Below are positions 24,792 to 33,301 of a stretch of 64,000 nucleotides of DNA, in pieces. Position numbers and translations under genes: made by a program. Position 1 is the first letter of the stretch. The number at the start of each line of letters is the position of its first letter. The notes below the pieces were generated by a model. The model searched no databases. It saw only the letters and a list, made by a program, of their open reading frames with translations, and had not been told where the DNA came from. Origin of the DNA: Neobacillus notoginsengisoli. Its GTDB lineage: Bacteria; Bacillota; Bacilli; Bacillales; Cytobacillaceae. The stretch lies in the NCBI RefSeq assembly GCF_003515685.1, contig NZ_QWEG01000003.1, positions 124,001-188,000 on the forward strand, given 5' to 3'.

Positions 24792-26276
24792 TTAGTGAAG
24801 CAAGGTTAAGATCCATTTCTTTAAATCGACAATTCGCTGATGCTCGGGAAGGAAACGGGTTCCCGTTACAATCATGGGGACAAGCGAGTCCTGGGCGTGA
24901 AGTCCGCCATGGCCCGCACCGCCTAGATGCACTGGCGAGCCTTCTCCGGCAAATTCATACCCCGGTCTTGCACTGGCGACGAGAAATTCACCTTCATGAG
25001 AGTGGAGGCTGCTGTACAATCTGGCGAGCACATCCGGGAAATCTCCGTAATGAATCTGGTTTTCGTTCATCTTTATATTCAGTATGTCTCCATTTCCTTT
25101 AATGAACCAGCTCTGCCCGTATTCGTCCATGAAAGTCCCGCCTCGTTTAAACCTCACTTCACCTTCCACTCCTGCAGAAATCGCGATAATATCGTTGCCA
25201 TCCTTCCAGGCAATTACCTCAACTCTCTTATCCTTATAAAGTGTTTTGGCCAATGCACGAAGCGGTGCGCCTTCCAAATCAAGTGAATACACGTACGCAC
25301 TCCGGTCATTCACAGCAAGCACGATTTGGTCTCCATGAAAAGGGCCTTTTCCAGCTCTCATTATTTGAAAGTTTCTTAAAATTCCTCTTAGGTCAATGAC
25401 TGCCTGCTGCCGTTTTTCATGGACCCAGGCCTGGCCGTTGTCACCCATGACAATCAAAATCACTTCTTCTAAGACTGACTCCCAGTCTCCGAATGAATTG
25501 AGTATGGCTTGGATTTGTTGGTCGGATTTTTGGATTCCGATCAAATCCATGCGTCCTTTTTTATGAATCCGTTGATCAAGGTCAGGGAGGTAAACGATAG
25601 AAAAGGGAGGAAGGCTATTTGTATTGATGATATGCGCAAACTGCTGTACGGAAGAGGCATCGTTTACTCCTGCCTTTTGCCAGAAGTGCTGGTTCCGGTT
25701 TGAGGGATGTATTTTCGATAATCTTCCATATGAAAAAATCCGGGGGGCAAGGACAGGGCGCTTTGTATTCAATTTTGTAAACCTGGAAAGGAATTTCGGC
25801 AACTGAAAGTAATGCTCCGAATGACCACGGAAAACCAGGGCATTAATCGAAGCGGTCGCCTTCCCTAACATTTCGGCTTCCTCGTGGATTGTACTCACTT
25901 CCCGGCTTATATGAGATTCGTTCAAATTGTAAAGTAAATCATCAATGGCCTGGCTTAAACCAAGTTTCCAAAGCTCTCTATAATGTGTTCCGTAATTCAC
26001 CAGCCTGTTTTCATTTTTATTGAACCAGACGAGTCCTGGTATTTTATGTTCATTGCAATATGTGCCAGTCAAAAGCGTAGTATCAACATTTACGGACATC
26101 GTAGGGAAAGGGGCAACAATTTGCGGCAAATAACTGCCAGTTTCACAGAGAAACTTAAGAGCAGGTGCTTTTCCGCTCGCAATTGCTTCCTGAAGGGGGG
26201 CATCCATTAGCGTATCTACAATAATCAATATTATTGGTTTGCTTGTCTCAATTTCTCTGCCCAATTTCATTTCCAA
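24792..26276 (-). CDS. Alkaline phosphatase superfamily / nucleotide pyrophosphatase-like protein
   Basis: 494 residues. IILIIVDTLMDAPLQEAI supplies the first metal-site Asp; FPTMSVNVDTTLLTGTY carries the expected nucleophile Thr; YLPDLDQRIHKKG, VMGDNGQAW and HGGLHAQDSLVPMIVTG supply the remaining metal ligands. The fold is that of type I phosphodiesterases and phosphoglycerol transferases. There is no signal peptide. TTG 26276 is nine bases after AGGAG; an internal ATG lies two codons later. It diverges from the EEP nuclease gene. Confidence 0.8.
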   Translation of the reverse strand: MEMKLGREIETSKPIILIIVDTLMDAPLQEAIASGKAPALKFLCETGSYLPQIVAPFPTMSVNVDTTLLTGTYCNEHKIPGLVWFNKNENRLVNYGTHYRELWKLGLSQAIDDLLYNLNESHISREVSTIHEEAEMLGKATASINALVFRGHSEHYFQLPKFLSRFTKLNTKRPVLAPRIFSYGRLSKIHPSNRNQHFWQKAGVNDASSVQQFAHIINTNSLPPFSIVYLPDLDQRIHKKGRMDLIGIQKSDQQIQAILNSFGDWESVLEEVILIVMGDNGQAWVHEKRQQAVIDLRGILRNFQIMRAGKGPFHGDQIVLAVNDRSAYVYSLDLEGAPLRALAKTLYKDKRVEVIAWKDGNDIIAISAGVEGEVRFKRGGTFMDEYGQSWFIKGNGDILNIKMNENQIHYGDFPDVLARLYSSLHSHEGEFLVASARPGYEFAGEGSPVHLGGAGHGGLHAQDSLVPMIVTGTRFLPEHQRIVDLKKWILTLLH

Positions 26277-26447
26277 GTTTTATTCTCCTAACAAGACATT
26301 TTCTTAGCATTTAATATGTACAGAAAAACCATTTCATAGCCTTACAGCGACAATAAATGGAACTAGGAAAAAATAGTCGTCCTTCATAAAGCCCTTCTAA
26401 TAGGAAAAGCTAAAAAAGAATTAGAGCGGGAACTGGAAGGTGCGGTT

Positions 26448-27209
26448 GTGAAATTTAAAGCAATGTCTTTTAACATTCATCATGGCATAGGCACGGACAA
26501 GCGTCTTGACTTACAACGAATCGCCAAACTGATCGAAAGCGCCGGACCCGATATCATTGGCCTTAATGAAGTGGACCGATTTTTTTCTGAAAGAAGCCAA
26601 TTCATGGACCAAGCGAAATGGCTGGCAAAGGAATTAGGGATGGAATATGCATATGGTGCAGCCCTCACAATAGAATCTCCGGACGGGGGAAAGAAGCGAC
26701 AATTTGGCAATGCCCTCCTTACTCGTTTTCCAATCCAATCTCATCGAAACCATCCTTTTGATTTTTTGCCGAAAGTCATAGAGGACCGCGCTTTATTAGA
26801 GGTAAACGTCCGGGTTGATAACAAGGAGTTAGCAGTGTTTGTGACTCATCTTAGTTTGGCGCCTTTTCAGCATAAAAAGCAGGCAGCGTTTATTCTTGGC
26901 AAAATCGCGAAAGTAAACGCTCCGGCATTCATAATGGGGGATTGGAATATGACTCCTTCCTCCAGGGCATGGAGAACGGTAACAGCCAGTCTCAATGACG
27001 TATGGAGTGAAACAAACAAGGACGGACGTGGTGGAACGTTCCCTTCCAGGCGTCCATTCAGGCGACTGGATTACATTTTTGCCAACGCTTATGTCGAAAC
27101 CCATGAATGTGAGGTCATAAACGAGGAACCAACCGCTTCAGATCACTTGCCTGTTTTGGCAAACCTATCGATTAGGGAAAGAAGAAACGATTTGCCAGCA
27201 GGACAATGA
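26448..27209 (+). CDS. Endonuclease/exonuclease/phosphatase family protein
   Basis: 253 residues with EEP-superfamily motifs: MSFNIHHGIG at the start, IGLNEVDRF (metal Glu), FVTHLSL, MGDWNMTP (Asp-Asn) and ASDHLPV (final Asp-His). Relatives include DNases, sphingomyelinases and inositol phosphatases. No signal peptide is present, so it is probably cytosolic. GTG 26448 follows GGAAGGTGCG. The YkoP-like gene starts 33 bp after its stop. Confidence 0.83.
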   Translation: MKFKAMSFNIHHGIGTDKRLDLQRIAKLIESAGPDIIGLNEVDRFFSERSQFMDQAKWLAKELGMEYAYGAALTIESPDGGKKRQFGNALLTRFPIQSHRNHPFDFLPKVIEDRALLEVNVRVDNKELAVFVTHLSLAPFQHKKQAAFILGKIAKVNAPAFIMGDWNMTPSSRAWRTVTASLNDVWSETNKDGRGGTFPSRRPFRRLDYIFANAYVETHECEVINEEPTASDHLPVLANLSIRERRNDLPAGQ

Positions 27210-27242
27210 ACATTTTTTATTTTGAAAAAAGGGTGTCTAACA

Positions 27243-27800
27243 ATGAAGCAATATATCGTATCCGCATGGGACCTTTTGGATCCGTTCTACTACAGATGCA
27301 CCAGGCTAACTTACCTGGAGAACCATGACAATATATTCCGGGTGCGCCTGACAAGGTATAAAGGAAGGGAGCTAATCCTTTCAGACGGAGTGAGAATCAG
27401 TAAGAATGATCTTCTTGTCAAAATACATTTGCACAATGTCCGGCTTCTAAAAGAAATATATCCATTAAGAAGTGAAATTCGCAAAGCCAAAATGATTTAT
27501 CAGCATGTGCATCAGTCATTACCGGGAATAGAAGGCTATGTGCGTTCGCATAAACGGTCTGCGGAAATAAAAGGGATTATTGGTATCACGACATTATGTA
27601 CCGGGAGTGAGCGTTTAGGCTTTGAGGTTTTTGACATCCTTCATCCTGCCTATAAACTGCTTAAGTGGACGGCATTTCTGCCAATTACATTTTTGTCCGC
27701 GAATGGTTCGACACTCAGGAAAATGAGCCGGATGCCACCTCCTGGATATCTCGTCATGTCGAAGGATAAACTGCACAGGCTATACAAACAATCCTTTTAA
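27243..27800 (+). CDS. ykoP: YkoP-like protein
   Basis: 185 residues: YIVSAWDLLDPFYYRCTRLTYL near the N-terminus, RYKGRELILSDGVRISKNDLLVKIHLHN in the middle, then GIIGITTLCTGSERLGFE. I recognise this as Bacillus YkoP, of unknown function. The neighbouring metallophosphoesterase and MGDG-synthase-like glycosyltransferase correspond to YkoQ and YkoN of the same B. subtilis region, which supports the call. ATG 27243 follows AAGGGTG; the frame extends seven codons upstream without a site. It ends at a bidirectional terminator. Confidence 0.72.
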   Translation: MKQYIVSAWDLLDPFYYRCTRLTYLENHDNIFRVRLTRYKGRELILSDGVRISKNDLLVKIHLHNVRLLKEIYPLRSEIRKAKMIYQHVHQSLPGIEGYVRSHKRSAEIKGIIGITTLCTGSERLGFEVFDILHPAYKLLKWTAFLPITFLSANGSTLRKMSRMPPPGYLVMSKDKLHRLYKQSF

Positions 27801-27807
27801 AACCGAT

Positions 27808-27846
27808 AAAAAAAGACTGCCAACTCTGAGGGTTGACAGTCTTTCT
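27808..27846. terminator. Bidirectional terminator
   Basis: AAAGACTGCCAAC pairs with GTTGACAGTCTTT (one mismatch) between the convergent ykoP- and ykoQ-like genes. An A run on one side and T-rich sequence on the other allow use in both directions. Confidence 0.85.
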
Positions 27847-28687
27847 AAACAGCTGGATTTGAAGCTGTTTCTTCGGTTACGAGTGAAAGCTTGTGCAGGG
27901 TAATTTCCGGCCTGCTGCCAACACGGATATTCACTCCAGTCTGTCCAAGGCCTTCATTGATATAAAAAGGTTTTCCATCATGGGTGTGCAAACCTTTGAT
28001 CATATTCATTCTGACGAGCTTGCCCATTTTCACAAGATGGTAGGCTTTCGGGTAGCAAATCTGCCCGCCGTGAAAATGCCCTGAAAGCAAATAGTCAAAG
28101 TAAAATTCTTTCATATGCAGGACAAGGTTAGGGTCATGGGTTAATACAAGCTTTACTCCTTGATTAACGCTTGCATATGACGAACCGAGGTCGCTCCTTC
28201 GGGTGCTGAAATCATCAATTCCAATAATATTGACTGGAATCCCCTTTATGTTGATTTTCCTGTTTTCATTGCGAAGAATCGTGACCCCATGCTGCTCTAG
28301 GGTGTGAATCAGCTTTTGCAGATTTTCACCACGGAGGACATAATCATGGTTGCCAAGAACAGCATACATGCCATACTCCGCATTTAACTTCCGCAAAGCT
28401 TTTAAATAGGGAGGAAGCTTCGGAATAGTCCTCTTTCGGTCGAGGAAATCACCGGTTAACGCGATTAAGTCGATCTTCTCACCTTTAAGCTTTTCGTAAA
28501 GCTCGTCAGGGGAAATCGAAATATTCTCAAGATGAAGATCGGATAGTTGAAGAATGTTCAACACTTTATCTGATGAATCCTCACCAATCTTTATTTTGTT
28601 CACTAGAACGTCTTTCGTATTTTTATATGCACGGCTGAATGCCCAACCAAGTGCCATCAGGGCAAAAGCCAAAAAAAGAAATGTCAT
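27845..28687 (-). CDS. ykoQ: YkoQ-like metallophosphoesterase
   Basis: 280 residues. A single N-terminal hydrophobic segment (FLFLAFALMALGWAF) anchors a calcineurin-like phosphoesterase domain with SDLHLE, GDFLDR, GNHDYV and SGHFHGGQ. It is shorter in its membrane part than the enzyme at 23057. B. subtilis YkoQ is the probable orthologue. It starts at 28687, back to back with the ykoN-like gene (about 100 bp), so the two may share a control region. A lipid or lipid-phosphate substrate is possible but not shown. Confidence 0.8.
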   Translation of the reverse strand: MTFLFLAFALMALGWAFSRAYKNTKDVLVNKIKIGEDSSDKVLNILQLSDLHLENISISPDELYEKLKGEKIDLIALTGDFLDRKRTIPKLPPYLKALRKLNAEYGMYAVLGNHDYVLRGENLQKLIHTLEQHGVTILRNENRKINIKGIPVNIIGIDDFSTRRSDLGSSYASVNQGVKLVLTHDPNLVLHMKEFYFDYLLSGHFHGGQICYPKAYHLVKMGKLVRMNMIKGLHTHDGKPFYINEGLGQTGVNIRVGSRPEITLHKLSLVTEETASNPAV

Positions 28688-28785
28688 AACGTTTCACCCC
28701 CGTCCTTCATTATACAGGGAAATTGATACCTAACCCTATAGCAATTGATGGAACTCGTACCATAATGGCAGTCAGAGGTGTACAC

Positions 28786-29955
28786 ATGGAAGAAACAATA
28801 CCGGCTAGAAAAATATTATTTATGCCATTTTTAAAAATCCCATCCGGCCATTACCAGGCTGCGAAGGCGATTATAGACGGAATTTATTTAGAAGATGAGG
28901 CGATACAGTGTGAAACCGTCGACATATTGTCTTACAGCCTCGGTCCTATCGAGCGAATCGTTTCCGGCGTTTATCTTGAATGGATTAAACGATTTCCTGG
29001 AATTTATAGCCGTGTTTATCGTATGAATGTTTATACGAACCTGGCAAAAACAAAACGGTTCAGGCTCTACGAAAGCATTTTCCTCCGTCACATCCGCCGG
29101 CTTCTGAACGAACAAAAGCCTAACTTCATTGTCTGTACCCACGGGCTGCCATCTTATCTTCTCAATCAGCTGAAGAAGAATGGAGAGGTTACAGTTCCCG
29201 TCATGAATGTGTATACAGACTTTTTTATTCATCAAGTGTGGGGGATAGAAACGATTGATTACCACCTAGTTCCGACAATGGAAGTGAAAAGTTTTTTACT
29301 TAACAGGGGAGTAAGGGAGGAGCGGATCTATCTAACGGGCATCCCAATTCATCCTAAAATTCCTAAAGCATTCGCTGACGGAACGAAAAGCCCCTCACTT
29401 CCACTTTCCGTACTTGTGACTGGCGGAAACCTTGGGGTAGGCTCAATTGAACAGCTTGTCTTATCGATCGGGAAGACTGGGCGTATTCATTATTCAGTCC
29501 TGTGCGGGAAGAATATTTCCCTTTTGCAAAAGATAAAAGCGATGCAAAACCCCCATGTTAAACCGCTTGGATACATAGAGTGCCGGGAGAAGATGAACAA
29601 ACTGTACGAGGAGAATGATGCCGTTTTGACAAAGCCGGGAGGTGTCACGTTAAGCGAATGCCTGTTTAAACGGAAGCCGGTGTTTATTTATCATTCGCTT
29701 CCCGGGCAGGAGGAGATTAATTTGCAGGCACTTGAAAAGCATGGGCTCGTTGTCCCGCTGTATGCTCATACAACCAAAAGCTCAGCTATTGAGGAGAAAA
29801 TTTTAGCATTTTTTAGCGATGAGAATGAGCAAAAGAATCATATGGAAAAACTCGAATCATATTTAATGATGATGACAAAAAGAGAGCCTTGGGAAATTGT
29901 GAGGGGGCTGCTGGGAGGGACAGTAAAAAACGGAGGCGGGCCGACACAATCCTAA
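28786..29955 (+). CDS. ykoN: YkoN-like glycosyltransferase (MGDG synthase type)
   Basis: 389 residues, GT28/MGDG-synthase-like. FMPFLKIPSGHYQAAKAIIDG is the acceptor-side N-terminus of diacylglycerol glucosyltransferases, and ENDAVLTKPGGVTLSECLFKRKP near residue 300 binds the UDP-sugar. VTGGNLGVGSIEQLV opens the second Rossmann domain. It most likely glycosylates a lipid or polyprenyl acceptor at the membrane surface. ATG 28786 follows AGAGGTG; the frame extends 21 codons upstream with no site. Confidence 0.8.
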   Translation: MEETIPARKILFMPFLKIPSGHYQAAKAIIDGIYLEDEAIQCETVDILSYSLGPIERIVSGVYLEWIKRFPGIYSRVYRMNVYTNLAKTKRFRLYESIFLRHIRRLLNEQKPNFIVCTHGLPSYLLNQLKKNGEVTVPVMNVYTDFFIHQVWGIETIDYHLVPTMEVKSFLLNRGVREERIYLTGIPIHPKIPKAFADGTKSPSLPLSVLVTGGNLGVGSIEQLVLSIGKTGRIHYSVLCGKNISLLQKIKAMQNPHVKPLGYIECREKMNKLYEENDAVLTKPGGVTLSECLFKRKPVFIYHSLPGQEEINLQALEKHGLVVPLYAHTTKSSAIEEKILAFFSDENEQKNHMEKLESYLMMMTKREPWEIVRGLLGGTVKNGGGPTQS

Positions 29956-30103
29956 AACAAGGACCTTTAGCTTTCTTCGCAATGCATATCGATCTGCACC
30001 TAAAAAGAGAATCTCCGCCCGCTCTCCATAACTCTTGAGTGGAAGCCTTTTTCATCTGAAATTCTACCTGTTAAATGTAAATTATACGGGTAGACGCTCC
30101 ATT

Positions 30104-30487
30104 TTAATTTGTTCTTTTTGCAATCATTTCGATTTCAACATCCGCTCCAAGCGGCAGTCCTAAAACAGCTACACATGTTCTAGCAGGATATGGTTCGGAA
30201 AACATCGTTGCATATATTTCGTTCATTTCGGCAAAATGTTTCATATCCGTTAGAAAGACATTTACTTTTACGACATCATCTGGTGTGAGGCCGGCCGCTT
30301 CCAGTGCATTAAATAAATGCTCAAAGCACAGCTTTGTTTGGTCCCCGATGTTACTTGCCTTTTTGTCTTCTGCTATAGAATTCATTGCGGTTTGTCCTGA
30401 AAAGTAAACGAAATCACCTGCGTCTACCGCATGTGAATAAGGACCGGATGCTGATGCGCTTTTTGCTTGATACGTTCTTCTTGCCAT
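30104..30487 (-). CDS. RidA family reactive-intermediate deaminase
   Basis: 127 residues. GPYSHAVDAGDFVYFSGQTAM, then FEHLFNALEAAGLTPDDVVKVNVFL, YPARTCVAVLGLPLGADVEIE, including the conserved Arg that binds the substrate carboxylate. RidA hydrolyses enamines and imines made by PLP enzymes. ATG 30487 lies behind AGGAGGA; a much longer frame continues upstream but has no site. The gene diverges from the GntR regulator and sits across from an SHMT-like PLP enzyme, so it probably clears an imine made by that enzyme. Confidence 0.87.
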   Translation of the reverse strand: MARRTYQAKSASASGPYSHAVDAGDFVYFSGQTAMNSIAEDKKASNIGDQTKLCFEHLFNALEAAGLTPDDVVKVNVFLTDMKHFAEMNEIYATMFSEPYPARTCVAVLGLPLGADVEIEMIAKRTN

Positions 30488-30656
30488 TGTTCTTCCTCCT
30501 ATGTATGTACGTTGTTGTTTTTCTCCACCTGCTTTAGTGACTAGGTAAGGTCTTTCACTTGACGGTGAAAATCCATTGTAGGCCATTCTACGAAATAAAA
30601 CAAAGCAAAAACACTGCGGCAATAAGAGTTTAAGGTTATTATCGACGTTTTGTAAA

Positions 30657-30691
30657 TTGACAGTCATAACCAGAATCGATATATTGGTTTT
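30657..30691 (+). promoter_or_regulatory. Promoter of the GntR gene, apparently leaderless
   Basis: TTGACA (30657-30662), 17 bp, TATATT (30680-30685). The expected start point falls at about 30692, the A of the ATG, and no ribosome site precedes that ATG. The 14 bp CGATATATTGGTTT (30677-30690) recur over the promoter at 31529-31542, which suggests an operator for this regulator. Confidence 0.65.
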
Positions 30692-31345
30692 ATGAGAACA
30701 ATAAAAACGATTGAACGCCCACCCTTAAGGGATCAAGTGTATGAGGCATTAAAAAAAGCGATTGTTACATTGGAATTAGAACCAGGTCAACGGATTAAAG
30801 ATAAAGACCTCGCCTTGGAATTTGGTGTTAGCAGAACACCTGTTAGGGAAGCGTTAAAAAAGCTTGAGGATGAAGGCCTTGTTGAATCATTGCCGGGTTC
30901 CCAAACCCGTATTACTGAAATTCAATTGGAGGAGGCGAAAAACGCATTTACAGTTGTTGCAGCCTTGCATGGATTAGCTGCACGCCTTGCAGTCCCGAAC
31001 ATGGCAGAAGAGGATGTTCAATTAATGGAAGAAAGCAACGGCCAATTAAAAAAGGCGTTAGAGAATAAAGATGTGTTACATGCGGTTGAAGCAGACGATC
31101 GATTTCACGAAGTTATTTTATCAGCTTCTGGAAATCATGAAATAGGATTGGCTTTAGAGCGCATCATGCCTAAAGTTCGTAGACTGGAATTTTCAAAATT
31201 CAGCTCGCTTGATGGAATGAAATCGATTGAGCAGCATAATAAAATCATTTCAGCCTGCCGGACCAAAAATCAAAACCTAGCCAGCTCTCTTGTTGAGGAG
31301 AATTGGCTAAGTTTAGGAAGGCTCCTTGTTGGAGATTCAGATTAA
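30692..31345 (+). CDS. GntR-family (FadR/FCD type) transcriptional regulator
   Basis: 217 residues. The N-terminal winged helix (PPLRDQVYEALKKAIVTLEL, GVSRTPVREALKKLEDEGLV) is followed by an all-helical FCD domain with ADDRFHEVIL, and IEQHNKIISACR, which supplies metal-binding Asp/His residues. FCD regulators sense small carboxylic or amino acids. ATG 30692 sits at the predicted transcription start with no ribosome site, so the mRNA may be leaderless. It probably controls itself, the divergent RidA gene and the SHMT-like gene. Confidence 0.87.
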   Translation: MRTIKTIERPPLRDQVYEALKKAIVTLELEPGQRIKDKDLALEFGVSRTPVREALKKLEDEGLVESLPGSQTRITEIQLEEAKNAFTVVAALHGLAARLAVPNMAEEDVQLMEESNGQLKKALENKDVLHAVEADDRFHEVILSASGNHEIGLALERIMPKVRRLEFSKFSSLDGMKSIEQHNKIISACRTKNQNLASSLVEENWLSLGRLLVGDSD

Positions 31346-31355
31346 AACTTTTGTG

Positions 31356-31386
31356 GAGTATAACAGCCGTTATACTCTTTTTTTTA
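31356..31386 (+). terminator. Terminator of the GntR gene
   Basis: Perfect stem GAGTATAAC / GTTATACTC with an AGCC loop and a run of nine T residues. Confidence 0.92.
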
Positions 31387-31508
31387 AAAAAAGTTGTCGA
31401 ATGAACTGTTTAAGCAAAATGTGGTACGAGCCCAAGAGTTGTAATTAAGAGAAGAAGAGTAAAAGTAAAGAAAGTTGTTAGAATAGTTTAAATAATACGC
31501 AAAATAGT

Positions 31509-31542
31509 TTGACCGATTATTTAATATGCGATATATTGGTTT
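31509..31542 (+). promoter_or_regulatory. Promoter and putative operator of the SHMT-like gene
   Basis: TTGACC (31509-31514), 17 bp, TATATT (31532-31537), overlapped by the 14-bp sequence CGATATATTGGTTT shared with the GntR promoter. A 130-bp leader then runs to the gene start. The rest of this 330-bp gap holds only the GntR terminator and A+T-rich DNA. Confidence 0.65.
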
Positions 31543-31673
31543 ATAGGTAACGCCCAGTTTTCTTTTGCTCAATCACCCAAGAGAAACATGAAGGAATCTA
31601 ACAATGGAGAATTGGCCAGTTAGAAAGTCGTGTTTATTGTAAATGTTTTAAATTTAAATTTAGGAGGAGAACA

Positions 31674-33017
31674 ATGACTTTACTTACCACAAAGACTGAA
31701 AATGTTGATGTTCATGACTCTAAAGTTCTGGATTGGGCAAAGGATATTATTGATAAGAGTTCTTCTGCGAGGTTGATTCAGAGAGAAATTATTAATGCGG
31801 TTGATCGAAATGCGATTTGGAGAGGACAGGAGTGTTTAAACTTATTGGCTCCTGAAGCACCAACAAGCCCTACCGTCCGCCAATTATTAGCTTCAGAAGT
31901 GGGGACAAGGGCGGCGGAAGGCCACATAGGGCCGACACAAAGATGGTTTTCCGGAACGAAATATATCGATGAAATTGAATCTCTATGTGTTGAGCTTTTG
32001 AAAAAGGTATTTAACAGCAATTATGCGGATCATCGCCTTGTTGCCAGTATGATTGGAAATATGGCAGTCTATGCTGCTCTAACAAAGCCAGGGGACAATA
32101 TTCTAACGATTGCCCAGCCATTTGGCGGCCATTCAAGCAACCGCTATGACGGGCCTGCAGGAATTCGCGGATTGAATATTTACGATGTTCCGATGGATCC
32201 TGTTGATTTGGTTGTGGATATAGATGAATTTGCAAAAGTAGCAAGAGAGGTAAAACCTAAGCTTGTTACCCTTGGAGCCTCAATGACGCTCTTCCCATTT
32301 CCATTAAAAGAAATGTCTGAGATTGTAAGTGAATGGGGAGGGAAAATCTTTTTTGATGGAGCTCATCAGCTAGGACTTATTGGAGGCGGACAATTTCAAG
32401 ATCCATTAAATGAAGGGGCTTGTGTCATGACGGGCTCGGCCGGTAAAACGTTCAGCGGCCCTCAGAGCGGAATTATTGTTTGGAATGATCCAGAATTGAC
32501 GAAGCCTATTTGCAATACGATTTTCCCGGCCCTTGCCGCAACGCATCAAGTAAACCGGGTTGCTGCATTAGCTGCTTCAGCTGCAGAATTTTTAGCATTC
32601 GGGAAAGAGTATATGGCACAAATTGTAGTGAACGCCAAGGCATTGGCTAAGGCATTGCATGATAGAGGTTTAACTGTGCTCGGCGCGCATAAAGGCTTTA
32701 CGGAAACTCATCAAGTTATAGTTGATGTGAAACGTTTTGGCGGGGGCTTGGATGTGGCTCATAAATTGGCCGAAGCGAATATCATTACAAATAAGAATCT
32801 CATTCCGAGTGATAAACCTGAAGACTGGGATTACCCAAGCGGGCTGCGTATTGGAACAATTGAAATAACACGGTTAGGCATGAAGGAAGCTGAGATGGAA
32901 ATCATCGCCGACTATATTGTCAGGGTCCTGGAAGGAAGGGACACGGCGGAAAATGTTCGCAAACGGGTAATTGAAATGCGCTCAGGCTATCAAAAAATTC
33001 ATTATTGCTTTGACTAA
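31674..33017 (+). CDS. Serine hydroxymethyltransferase-like PLP enzyme
   Basis: 447 residues, fold type I, GlyA-related: LNLLAPEAPTSPTVRQ, EGHIGPTQRWFSGTKYIDEIE, KIFFDGAHQLGLIGGG (PLP Asp) and TGSAGKTFSGPQSG with the Schiff-base Lys258. Key blocks differ from GlyA: ENYTSP is EAPTSP, the YY before the GG motif is WF, and the TTTHKTLRGPRGG loop reads GSAGKTFSGPQSG. It is more likely an aldolase or alpha-methylserine/threonine-type enzyme than housekeeping GlyA. AGGAGGAGAAC precedes the ATG. RidA next door is consistent with reactive imine release. Confidence 0.8.
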   Translation: MTLLTTKTENVDVHDSKVLDWAKDIIDKSSSARLIQREIINAVDRNAIWRGQECLNLLAPEAPTSPTVRQLLASEVGTRAAEGHIGPTQRWFSGTKYIDEIESLCVELLKKVFNSNYADHRLVASMIGNMAVYAALTKPGDNILTIAQPFGGHSSNRYDGPAGIRGLNIYDVPMDPVDLVVDIDEFAKVAREVKPKLVTLGASMTLFPFPLKEMSEIVSEWGGKIFFDGAHQLGLIGGGQFQDPLNEGACVMTGSAGKTFSGPQSGIIVWNDPELTKPICNTIFPALAATHQVNRVAALAASAAEFLAFGKEYMAQIVVNAKALAKALHDRGLTVLGAHKGFTETHQVIVDVKRFGGGLDVAHKLAEANIITNKNLIPSDKPEDWDYPSGLRIGTIEITRLGMKEAEMEIIADYIVRVLEGRDTAENVRKRVIEMRSGYQKIHYCFD

Positions 33018-33046
33018 AGCTTGAATCAACAACAATTTAAAAAAAA

Positions 33047-33073
33047 GAACCCTTGCGATTGCAAGGGTTTTTT
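33047..33073. terminator. Bidirectional terminator
   Basis: GAACCCTTGC / GCAAGGGTTT stem with a GATT loop and TTTTTT. On the minus strand it lies directly after the tRNA and is followed there by a long T run, so it serves both genes. Confidence 0.9.
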
Positions 33074-33075
33074 AG

Positions 33076-33149
33076 CGTCCCAGAAAGGATTCGAACCTCC
33101 GACCTACAGTTTAGGAAACTGTTGCTCTATCCTACTGAGCTACTGGGAC
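33076..33149 (-). tRNA. tRNA-Arg (anticodon CCT)
   Basis: Cloverleaf on the minus strand: acceptor GTCCCAG/CTGGGAC, D arm GCTC..GAGC, anticodon stem ACAGT/ACTGT around the loop TTCCTAA (anticodon CCT, reads AGG), T arm GGAGG-TTCGAAT-CCTTT. Discriminator base G; CCA is not encoded. It is followed by a terminator and stands alone. Confidence 0.95.
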
Positions 33150-33276
33150 ATGATAAAATTTAATATGAAGTTTCGTTAACACAAAGTGTTCGCAATATCC
33201 CACCCCTGCCTCAGGAAGTGAATTCAAGGTGCGGCTCGGCAGGTGCGCTGAAGAATATTCATGGAAGCTTATTCCG

Positions 33277-33301
33277 GCGTACTGAGCTACTGGGACATGA
33301 T
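33277..33301 (-). pseudogene. tRNA-Arg 5' fragment
   Basis: Twenty-two bases covering the tRNA 5' end, its upstream CATGA and the start of the D arm are repeated exactly about 147 bp upstream of the intact tRNA (33280-33301 versus 33133-33154). The sequence then diverges and no anticodon or T arm follows. It is either a decayed duplicate or a recombination scar. The surrounding gap (33150-33509) has no gene. Confidence 0.75.

Noticed and set aside
24193-24795. 200-codon plus-strand frame opposite the SplA-like gene
   Set aside because: It overlaps two minus-strand genes with strong ribosome sites and begins within a terminator.
30488-30667. N-terminal extension of the RidA gene to 187 codons
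   Set aside because: The added residues lack similarity to RidA, and AGGAGGA lies directly before the ATG at 30487.
33150-33300. Genomic island at tRNA-Arg
   Set aside because: Only about 130 bp separate the tRNA from its partial copy, and no integrase or foreign gene is present; at most it is a scar.
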